Positions 7,127 through 11,708 of a stretch of DNA of 11,708 nucleotides are shown here, piece by piece. A program made the position numbers and the translations under genes. The first letter of the stretch is position 1. Each line of letters opens with the position of its first letter. Below the pieces are notes generated by a model. That model worked only from the letters and a program-made list of their open reading frames with translations, was not told where the DNA came from and did not search any database. Source of the DNA: Lachnospiraceae bacterium (GTDB lineage: Bacteria > Bacillota > Clostridia > Lachnospirales > Lachnospiraceae); the NCBI GenBank assembly GCA_003520205.1, contig DOVG01000070.1, forward strand, positions 1 to 11,708, read 5' to 3'.

Positions 7127-7271
7127 TTTCACATATTCCTTTACTTGTTACGATATTATTATTCATTAAATATTCATACAGTACCTCTGCGATTTGCTCT
7201 GGAGACGAAAAGATACCTTTTTCCTGCAATTTTTGAATATAAGTTACAGGAAAAGCATTCCATCTAAACCT
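7116..7271 (-). pseudogene. 51-codon open fragment without a start, overlapping the recombinase-domain gene
   Basis: Between TAA (7274-7272) and TGA (7118-7116) the minus strand reads 51 codons, including NAFPVTYIQKLQEKGIF and SPEQIAEVLYEYLMNN. The composition is protein-like, but there is no ATG, GTG or TTG near the beginning, so it looks like the 3' end of a lost gene. It overlaps the start of the next gene by about 11 bases, as in a translationally coupled pair. Family not recognised. Confidence 0.35.
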
Positions 7272-7350
7272 TTACTATCCAATATCCATTTTTTTTAGCA
7301 CCAGCTCTTTCAAGAGCATTACTCTCTTTCAAAGTGTTTATAGCTCTTGT
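7264..7350 (-). pseudogene. Winged-helix C-terminus remnant (Schlafen/AAA_4 or Fic type)
   Basis: The minus strand reads TRAINTLKESNALERAGA and then KKNGYWIVKV before TAG (7266-7264). This matches the usual last winged helix of AlbA_2/AAA_4 (Schlafen-like) ATP-binding regulators and some Fic proteins, which typically end '..I..L...g.leR.GskknGyW.i'. The upstream part of the frame shows no resemblance, so only the last 28 residues survive. Confidence is moderate because the fragment is short. Confidence 0.5.
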
Positions 7351-7423
7351 CTTCAAAAGAATCAAAATCACAATCATTAAACATACGATCAATATCTTTA
7401 TTAGATATGTCTGATGTGTCCAT
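7319..7423 (-). CDS. Possible 34-residue acidic small protein
   Basis: An ATG at 7423-7421, inside the end of the ATPase gene and in another frame, opens 34 codons (beginning MDTSDISNKDID) to TAA at 7321-7319. The product is strongly acidic. The 23-base overlap with the upstream gene would permit translational coupling, but no clear Shine-Dalgarno site is seen, and it runs into the winged-helix remnant in another frame. It could equally be chance. Confidence 0.25.
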   Translation of the reverse strand: MDTSDISNKDIDRMFNDCDFDSFEDKSYKHFERE

Positions 7424-8405
7424 TTGGACACTCCAGATTTCTTATTTTAATTTTTATTTGATCCGGCAATACGCTTATAATCCTTTTTATTGCACCTTCG
7501 GTTTTATACGTCTCTTTCAATTTCATCTTACTATATTGGAAAACTGTATTTTGAGTTTTATTTGCCAGATATGAAGTGTAGAACTCTTCCCAACTCATAT
7601 ATTTCTTACTATCTGCATAAAGATATGTTTCTTCTAAAATAGATTTTGGTACATCAATCAGACCTGATTTTAAAATAAGATATTCAAAAGACTCGGGCGC
7701 ATATAAAACACATTGTCTATCAAACTCTGTTATATATCTAAACACCTTCCCAATCTCTGAACCAAACGCAGCTCCATCAACAATTACCAGTTTTCTTTCA
7801 TCCGGCAAACTACGTATTACATTATAAATGTTACTTTTTCCTTGCGCTGATATACAGATGTCCGGATAAATACTATTAAAACACTCATATCCAGAGTTTG
7901 AATCCTCCGTAATCACTTTAGAAGGATTAATATCATGACTGTCATGTAAATTGTACAACTTATACATTTCATTATAAACTTTCTTAAATGACTTGTATTT
8001 TGAAGTATCACTTACATTTTTAAGACCATATATCTCATCTACACTATATGGCAACTGAGAAAGATCATCTCGCGTAACAATTACAAAATAATTATCAGAT
8101 CCTTTTATCTGTTCTGCAAACTTCTTTGATTTAAGGAAAGAAGCTGTCTCATCGATAAATATAATATTTCCACTCATCACAGACAGTCTAACATCCCAGT
8201 CTTCAGTATTTAACACAGTACATTTAGCATCACACTTTACAGTAATACCAGATGATACGCCATTTATATTATGTTCATTTATAAGCCTGATCAACTCTGT
8301 TTTTCCTGTTGCGCTGTTTCCCTGTAATACAGTTATATTTCTTTGGATTGTCAGGAAATAATGAACACGTTTATTATATATTTCTATATCATATTTTCCA
8401 ACCAT
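7401..8405 (-). CDS. P-loop ATPase partner of DUF4869, with a Toprim-like second half
   Basis: A 334-residue protein of unknown function. A Walker A loop, GNSATGKT, is at residues 29-36 and a Walker B-like strand, IIFIDE, at 81-86; VIVTRDD at about 108-114 could be a sensor strand. The second half contains VITEDSNSGYE (164-174), then ISAQGKSNIYNVI (185-197) and KLVIVDGAAFG (205-215). That spacing of an acidic pair, GKSN and a hydrophobic strand ending in Asp recalls Toprim-like nuclease domains of OLD or DUF4435 type, but not all Toprim acids can be identified. The start has GAGGA 6 bases upstream. It begins 10 bases after the DUF4869 gene and is surely cotranscribed. No membrane segment. Fold of the N-terminal half is fairly sure; the Toprim reading is tentative. 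Confidence 0.7.
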   Translation of the reverse strand: MVGKYDIEIYNKRVHYFLTIQRNITVLQGNSATGKTELIRLINEHNINGVSSGITVKCDAKCTVLNTEDWDVRLSVMSGNIIFIDETASFLKSKKFAEQIKGSDNYFVIVTRDDLSQLPYSVDEIYGLKNVSDTSKYKSFKKVYNEMYKLYNLHDSHDINPSKVITEDSNSGYECFNSIYPDICISAQGKSNIYNVIRSLPDERKLVIVDGAAFGSEIGKVFRYITEFDRQCVLYAPESFEYLILKSGLIDVPKSILEETYLYADSKKYMSWEEFYTSYLANKTQNTVFQYSKMKLKETYKTEGAIKRIISVLPDQIKIKIRNLECPNGHIRHI

Positions 8406-8415
8406 ATCGAATCCT

Positions 8416-8865
8416 CTATATCAAGTTGTTATCAAGTACAGCTTCATATAACTCTTTCTTATTATGTACAGTTTTTCCAAGATTCTCGATTAATATCTCA
8501 AATGGCTCATCTCCAAAATCCATAAGATAACCAAGTCGTATGTATAGATCCTTATCTTCACCTATTCGAAGAATCCATTTAGCACAATTGTCCCCACATG
8601 CAGATGCGTTAAATATATGCTCTGAATCATTCAGCATTAATATGAGCGTCTTAACTCCACCCGATAATCTTTCTGCAGATATCGGTCCTAAAAATGGACT
8701 ATCTATGAGCCTTGGACCCTTTACCTCTGAGCCATCTATATCCTTCACCATTTCAATAGTCATCGGATCCATCATCCACTCATCTTCATAGGTATTATTG
8801 AAAAAACTATCCGGATTAAATATATAATTATTTGATTCTAAATCACCAAAATGAATTATTAACAT
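8416..8865 (-). CDS. DUF4869 family protein
   Basis: A 149-residue protein that I recognise as DUF4869 from its pattern: an N-terminal MLIIHFG strand, YIFNPDSFF, NTYEDEWMMDP, then RLSGGVKTLILM, HIFNASACGDNCAKWIL and LGYLMDFG. The family is frequent in gut and rumen Firmicutes and has no assigned function. The ACGDNCAKWIL block is its most conserved part. The start is ATG at 8865, with AAGGAG 9 bases before it; an upstream in-frame ATG at 8886 precedes that ribosome site and is unlikely. No signal peptide or membrane helix is evident, so it is probably cytosolic. It is first in a pair with the P-loop ATPase gene. The 8866-8992 stretch upstream is AT-rich with no clear promoter. Confidence 0.85.
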   Translation of the reverse strand: MLIIHFGDLESNNYIFNPDSFFNNTYEDEWMMDPMTIEMVKDIDGSEVKGPRLIDSPFLGPISAERLSGGVKTLILMLNDSEHIFNASACGDNCAKWILRIGEDKDLYIRLGYLMDFGDEPFEILIENLGKTVHNKKELYEAVLDNNLI

Positions 8866-8992
8866 TAACAAACGCTCCTTAATCATAAAAACAATTCAAA
8901 TGAGTTATAAAATTCTATATAGTAGATATTTTAACACTAAAAAAATAACATTTCCATTATTACGAATGCTTTATCAACCAAATCTTTTTGTA

Positions 8993-9112
8993 TCATTTTA
9001 CAAACACATCATATATTCTTCTATACTTATATCCTTTTTTTAGCACTGATGTATCTTTCTCAAGTATCCCTATATCAAATAATCTATTAATATTATTAGA
9101 TACAACATTCAT
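8993..9112 (-). pseudogene. Fic-family C-terminal winged-helix remnant
   Basis: The minus strand encodes 39 residues from ATG at 9112: VSNNINRLFDIGILEK, then KKGYKYRRIYDVFVK and TGA. This fits the last winged helix of Fic AMPylase-type proteins ('vs..i..L.elGIL.e....rr.r.Y.y...ld..'). The Fic catalytic core with its HPFxxGNGR motif is absent. The upstream end lies 2 bases from the lipoprotein stop, so the parent gene was cut there. It may still be translated from the ATG, but a function is doubtful. Confidence 0.55.
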
Positions 9113-9114
9113 TG

Positions 9115-9504
9115 TCACTTTATCTCATACTTCTTCGCAAACAGATATATGCTATACTCCAGATGATCATCAACACTGTCTATAGTAACCACAACAGTGT
9201 CACCTTCTTTGATACCTAATACTTCTTCTCTGTTATTATCATCTGTAATAATAGTCATGTACAGATTGGCATTAACCTCCTTATCAGGTCCATAATATAT
9301 AACACCGGCTGAATTTTCTGCCACTTCTACCTTTACAGTCTTTCCAACTAAGTTTTCACCATTCCTGTGAGCCAAGGCAGCATCATGTACAGAATCATAA
9401 TCTGCTGTTACAGCTGTTTCAGATGTTTCAGATGCAGATGAACCGCAAGATACTAAAACAAGCGATAAAATACATATGCATAATAGTATTAATAGTTTTC
9501 TCAT
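9115..9504 (-). CDS. Small secreted lipoprotein with OB-like (tRNA_anti-like) domain
   Basis: A 129-residue protein with a classic lipoprotein signal: MRKLLILL, a hydrophobic stretch and the lipobox LVSC with Cys20 as the predicted lipidated residue. A Ser/Thr-rich linker (21-35) follows. The remaining 90 residues (NLVGKTVKVEV, then NLYMTIITDD, EGDTVVVTIDSV) form a small beta-rich domain resembling the tRNA_anti-like OB-fold proteins common in Firmicutes lipoproteins. It would sit on the outer face of the membrane; ligand unknown. AAAGGA lies 6 bases before the ATG. Its upstream region is cut by the IS21 remnant only about 20 bases from the start, so any native promoter has been replaced. No clear promoter is seen in the IS sequence. 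Confidence 0.75.
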   Translation of the reverse strand: MRKLLILLCICILSLVLVSCGSSASETSETAVTADYDSVHDAALAHRNGENLVGKTVKVEVAENSAGVIYYGPDKEVNANLYMTIITDDNNREEVLGIKEGDTVVVTIDSVDDHLEYSIYLFAKKYEIK

Positions 9505-9523
9505 TAGGTTCCTTTCTTCCCTT

Positions 9524-9736
9524 CCACCTTCAGATATCCTTTCAGCGAAGGAAGTTAAATATCTACTTGAGATATTTGAAAAACGCTACGATACATGGCC
9601 AACAATCTTTTGCACACAGTATAAGCAGACAGAATGGCATCTGCGCTTATGTGGATGTGTAATAGCCGATGCTATCATGGATTGTATAGTACTTAACTCA
9701 GAAACTATAAACTCTGGTACTACTAACATGAGATAA
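9524..9736 (+). pseudogene. istB: 3' remnant of istB, ATPase of an IS21-family element
   Basis: On the plus strand the frame reads SDILSAKEVKYLLEIFEKRYD, then TIFCTQYKQTEWH, ADAIMDCIVLNSETIN and NMR before the stop at 9736. This matches the C-terminal third of IstB, where 'LLEI.E.RY....TI..SQ....W......AdAi.DRi.h.s..I...g.s.R' is typical. The Arg of the usual 'DR' (arginine finger region) is Cys here. The Walker A and B parts and istA are missing, so the copy is dead. The left break is at about 9510-9525, against the lipoprotein ribosome site. The family's terminal repeats follow at 9777-9842. Confidence 0.8.
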
Positions 9737-9776
9737 CTATTAGCAAAGCACTCCATATAGTACCGGTACGCTGTTT

Positions 9777-9842
9777 CGGATTAGCGGTATCATTGTCATG
9801 GACTCGCGGTACCGCTCGTCCGGATTGGCGGTCTTACGACCG
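9777..9842 (+). mobile_element. Right-end terminal repeats of the IS21-family remnant
   Basis: Three related 12-mers start at 9777 (cggattagcggt), 9799 (tggactcgcggt) and 9821 (cggattggcggt), spaced exactly 22 bp. The last is followed by the hairpin CGGTC-TTAC-GACCG (9829-9842). IS21-family elements carry multiple terminal repeats as transposase sites, and these lie just past the istB stop, so this is most likely the right end. The stretch is GC-rich against its AT-rich flanks. The exact terminus, perhaps near 9843-9853, cannot be fixed without the other end. Confidence 0.65.
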
Positions 9843-9864
9843 TGGAATATTCAATAGTTAAGAA

Positions 9865-9924
9865 TTATATATCATTTCTAAGAAGAATCTCATTAATATA
9901 TAAATCTACAATTACTAAATGTAG
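9865..9924 (-). pseudogene. Fragment of a second recombinase core-binding domain gene
   Basis: The minus strand reads VDLYINEILLRND and then a stop. The intact gene at 6683-7126 has VDFYINEFLLRND at the equivalent place, and the DNA of the two (about 6956-7010 and 9869-9925) aligns with few changes. The fragment starts about a dozen bases outside the likely IS21 right end, so insertion or adjacent deletion probably destroyed the gene. The remaining 9925-10034 shows only AT-rich sequence with no feature I can support. Confidence 0.65.
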
Positions 9925-10034
9925 TTAACTGCACCTATCTCTCAATCTTTTTTAAATTATTGTGATTAGCAACAAAATATATTATAATATACTTGAAAGA
10001 TAATATTTCATATGATATTATACTATTCACTAGC

Positions 10035-10598
10035 TCATCTACCATGTGCAGAAGGAGCATTCGATGACGCATCACTATTAGGTGGTGCGTTGTTTGTTTT
10101 ATATTTTTTATATTCTCTTATCAAATCTCTTCTCGCATTTTCATATTGAACAACATACGCTGTAGTCAGCAAATAATAACCATTTCTTTTTGCCAACACC
10201 ACTAGATAGTTTTGATCCTGACAATACATCAAAATATTTTTCTTATTATGCCTTTCATTCTCCCATATCCAGATTCTATCACAACTATTCGAGCACCATT
10301 CAATAAACTCTTTAGGCCATTTAATTCTCTCACACCTTCTAAAGTTAGGATTTCTATCATTTTCATCACCAGTATGATTATAATTCTCGCATATCATATG
10401 GTAAAAGCCCGTTCTTTCGCCGTAATCCGGTGGATAATGTTTCATCTTTACTTCTTTGCCTTCGTAGGTTAGAGAATTACTCTCATATAAGCATTTATAG
10501 ATATTAAACAATGAATCTTCATATTCTGCATAATGGGAATAATCAACGCATTCAGTAAAATATTCCGTTTTATTCAACTTGCAATAATTGTCCTGCAT
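10035..10598 (-). CDS. Hypothetical protein, possible RelE/BECR-fold partner of DUF3800
   Basis: A 187-residue protein not confidently recognised. It contains GFYHMICENYN (residues about 64-74), NFRRCERIKWPKEFIEWC (85-102), IWIWEN, then YLVVLAKRNGYYLLTTAYVVQY (in pieces, about 130-152) and a basic helix EYKKYK. The order 'H...R-C-x-R-I-x-W-x-x-x-x-I ... YLVVLxxRxxYYLLxTAY' is shared with mobile-element proteins that I associate with the RelE/barnase-EndoU-colicin (BECR) nuclease fold; His, Arg and the TAY strand would then form the active site. That link is tentative. Residues 169-187 are a low-complexity Asn/Ser/Ala/Pro tail. The ATG directly follows the TAA of the DUF3800 gene, so the two are translationally coupled. 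No signal peptide. Confidence 0.6.
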   Translation of the reverse strand: MQDNYCKLNKTEYFTECVDYSHYAEYEDSLFNIYKCLYESNSLTYEGKEVKMKHYPPDYGERTGFYHMICENYNHTGDENDRNPNFRRCERIKWPKEFIEWCSNSCDRIWIWENERHNKKNILMYCQDQNYLVVLAKRNGYYLLTTAYVVQYENARRDLIREYKKYKTNNAPPNSDASSNAPSAHGR

Positions 10599-11309
10599 TT
10601 AGTCTCTTGGCTCCCAAATAAAAATATTAAATTTTGTATCGCTTAATGGAGTTTTTTTGTTTAATGATCTATTAGTTTTATTTTGTAAATAGTTACACAT
10701 TTCTATTTTAGCTTCTGATCTTTCATTATTACTTGTAAAAGAATCTGAAAATCTATTCGAATATCCTATACATCCCATTAACAAATCACATACTTGTAAT
10801 AATTCAACTTCTTCTGACTTGACAATCTGAACTCGTTTAACACAGGTATTATAAAAACTATATAAACTATTATTTAGGATTTCTTTAAGCTTATTTACCT
10901 TTTTCCCACCATTAGTATCTTTAATATCTACATATACTGAATACTCATCTGTAGGATCTATCATTTTATTAAGGAGTAAATAATACATCTTATAGTACCA
11001 ATCATCGTAAGTCTGATTAAACGCTCTATGATTTAATCTTTTCTTACCTGTTGCTATAATACATCTAAATTCAATAGGTAGCTCAACAAACAAATCAATT
11101 ACAGCAAAATAAAAATCTAATTTTCCTGGGGAAACTTTAGTCCATTTTATTTCAAATTTTTCATCCAATCCATACTGCTTTTTTAGTTTTCTAATCTGTT
11201 TTGAAATGTTCTTAACATATCCTTTTTCACAACTCAAGCCCCCCATAAGCATAATATCAGCATTATCATATTGAAGATGGCAGCTTTCATCACAATAAAT
11301 ATTTTTCAT
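10599..11309 (-). CDS. DUF3800 domain protein
   Basis: A 236-residue protein with the DUF3800 hallmarks: the N-terminal strand IYCDES with Asp7 and Glu8, a KW dipeptide in FEIKWTKV (residues about 53-60), YVDIKDTNGG (about 125-134) and LLQVCDLLMGCIGYSNR (about 169-185). The acidic residues in IYxDES, xVDxK and QxCDLL are placed as in RNase H-like nucleases, so a nuclease role is plausible but unproven. The family is frequent on prophages, plasmids and defence islands. AAAGGA lies 11-12 bases before the ATG. It is the first gene of a pair with the 187-residue protein and is preceded at about 120 bp by a hairpin-rich element. The stretch 11310-11426 holds no gene I can support. Confidence 0.85.
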   Translation of the reverse strand: MKNIYCDESCHLQYDNADIMLMGGLSCEKGYVKNISKQIRKLKKQYGLDEKFEIKWTKVSPGKLDFYFAVIDLFVELPIEFRCIIATGKKRLNHRAFNQTYDDWYYKMYYLLLNKMIDPTDEYSVYVDIKDTNGGKKVNKLKEILNNSLYSFYNTCVKRVQIVKSEEVELLQVCDLLMGCIGYSNRFSDSFTSNNERSEAKIEMCNYLQNKTNRSLNKKTPLSDTKFNIFIWEPRD

Positions 11310-11426
11310 AAGTAAGTTAATCCTTTATAAAAAAATCATTTAAAAACTTTCTTTTTACCTCATCTCTATTCTTCTTTGTACATATTTAACAAATACTTAC
11401 ATCTTCCAAGTAACTCATACAACGTA

Positions 11427-11623
11427 GGTGTCAAAAGTACCTTTTAACACCATATGACATACGGATTGCTCCATTTCTTACGAAATTCTCGCAATCCTAG
11501 AAACACTCAGAAACCGCTAGTTTTCTACGAAAACTGCTCTTTCCTCGTGTTTCAGCGTGTCATAAGGTCAAGCTGCTTTTCCTGCAAGCAGGAACGCAGT
11601 TTGACTTTTGACACTTATGTCAT
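11427..11623. other. Highly structured non-coding element (possible ncRNA or hairpin-rich MITE)
   Basis: About 197 bp composed of nested inverted repeats. H1: 11427-11437 with 11441-11451, 11 bp, one mismatch, 3-base loop. H2: GGATTGC 11463-11469 with 11491-11497, enclosing ATTTC/GAAAT. H3: GAAACAC 11500-11506 with 11547-11553, enclosing GAAA/TTTC and AGTTTTC/GAAAACT (11519-11535, loop TAC). H4: 11567-11571 with 11601-11605, then CTGC/GCAG and TTCCTG/CAGGAA, about 15 bp. H5: 11609-11622, 5 bp. ATGACATA (11454-11461) and TATGTCAT (11616-11623) close H2 to H5 into a multi-branched fold. GTGTCAAAAGT (11428-11438) also matches ACTTTTGACAC (11604-11614) as terminal inverted repeats. No open frame fits. 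Wobble pairs do not settle the transcribed strand. I do not recognise the class. Confidence 0.7.
11604..11622. repeat. 19-bp repeat shared with 1415-1433
   Basis: acttttgacacttatgtca here is identical to 1415-1433. It forms one border of the structured element and contains hairpin H5. Confidence 0.85.
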
Positions 11624-11703
11624 TTTATTACCAATTCACATAAATCTTTTGATTAGTATTATTACTTTATAATACGTGCTATATAATATTTATGAGGTAA
11701 GCT

Positions 11704-11708
11704 ATGGA
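11704..11708 (+). CDS. Possible start of a plus-strand gene (partial)
   Basis: The window ends in ATG GA at 11704, preceded by GAGG (11694-11697) at a 6-base spacing, a plausible ribosome site. A TATAAT box lies at 11668-11673 but without a good -35 at 17 bp. If real, the gene diverges from the DUF3800 operon and the structured element would lie between the two. Only the start codon is visible, so nothing can be said of the product. Confidence 0.35.

Noticed and set aside
9739..9862. GC-rich plus-strand frame after istB, ending in RSYDRGIFNS
   Set aside because: It has no start and overlies the 22-bp periodic IS21 repeats, which explain the composition and structure better than coding.
9983..10023. 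AT-only inverted repeat downstream of the 187-residue gene
   Set aside because: The stem contains almost only A and T with no T tract in the right place, as expected by chance in such DNA.
10067..10090. 9-bp hairpin with T-rich sequence following on the plus strand
   Set aside because: It lies inside the 187-residue gene in a low-complexity tail, on the opposite strand, with no plus-strand gene to terminate except the dead istB about 330 bp away.
11366..11443. 25-codon minus-strand frame ending YELLGRCKYLLNMYKEE
   Set aside because: It looks protein-like but begins inside hairpin H1 after a stop with no start codon; too short to call a gene or remnant.

Overview
The window looks like an AT-rich, low-GC Gram-positive anaerobe chromosome, most likely a Lachnospiraceae member close to Butyrivibrio. 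The basis is base composition, AGGAGG-type ribosome sites, Lachnospiraceae-style family members (DUF4869, a stand-alone SAM-like recombinase domain, a LuxE-type acyl-protein synthetase) and a phosphonate operon of the clostridial type. Nearly all genes lie on the minus strand, so the text below reads from high to low coordinates.

Cell-surface block, 1 to about 6565. A TagB/TagF-like glycerophosphotransferase (5306-6565) ends in a strong hairpin terminator. A good sigma-70 promoter (5165-5193) then starts a three-gene operon: a winged-helix/LicC-type cytidylyltransferase fusion, a 2-aminoethylphosphonate aminotransferase, and a PEP mutase with an N-terminal nucleotidyltransferase-like domain, closed by a terminator at 1601-1636. 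Together these suggest synthesis, CMP activation and transfer of a phosphonate head group onto a surface polymer. Phosphonopyruvate decarboxylase, normally needed between mutase and aminotransferase, is absent from the window. Below the operon lie a deletion remnant of a flavin reductase/rubredoxin protein, an intact LuxE-like acyl-protein synthetase, and the probable first codons of one more minus-strand gene.

Accessory block, about 6683 to 11708. This part has small genes, broken genes and a worn insertion sequence. It holds a stand-alone recombinase core-binding domain; a two-gene module of a DUF4869 protein and a P-loop ATPase, flanked by remnants of winged-helix C-termini (Fic-like and Schlafen/AAA_4-like); a small lipoprotein; the 3' end of an IS21-family element on the plus strand (istB remnant plus three 22-bp terminal repeats) abutting a broken second copy of the recombinase-domain gene; and a DUF3800 protein coupled to a 187-residue partner that may be RelE/BECR-like.

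Upstream of DUF3800 (11427-11623) is a compact non-coding element of about 197 bp, built almost entirely of nested hairpins and closed by an 8-bp long-range stem. A 19-bp identical copy of one end occurs about 10 kb away at 1415-1433, next to the flavin reductase deletion scar. This element is the strongest candidate for something undescribed: a dispersed structured repeat or a non-coding RNA. No tRNA, rRNA or CRISPR array was seen. All family assignments are from reading the sequence; no database search was possible.
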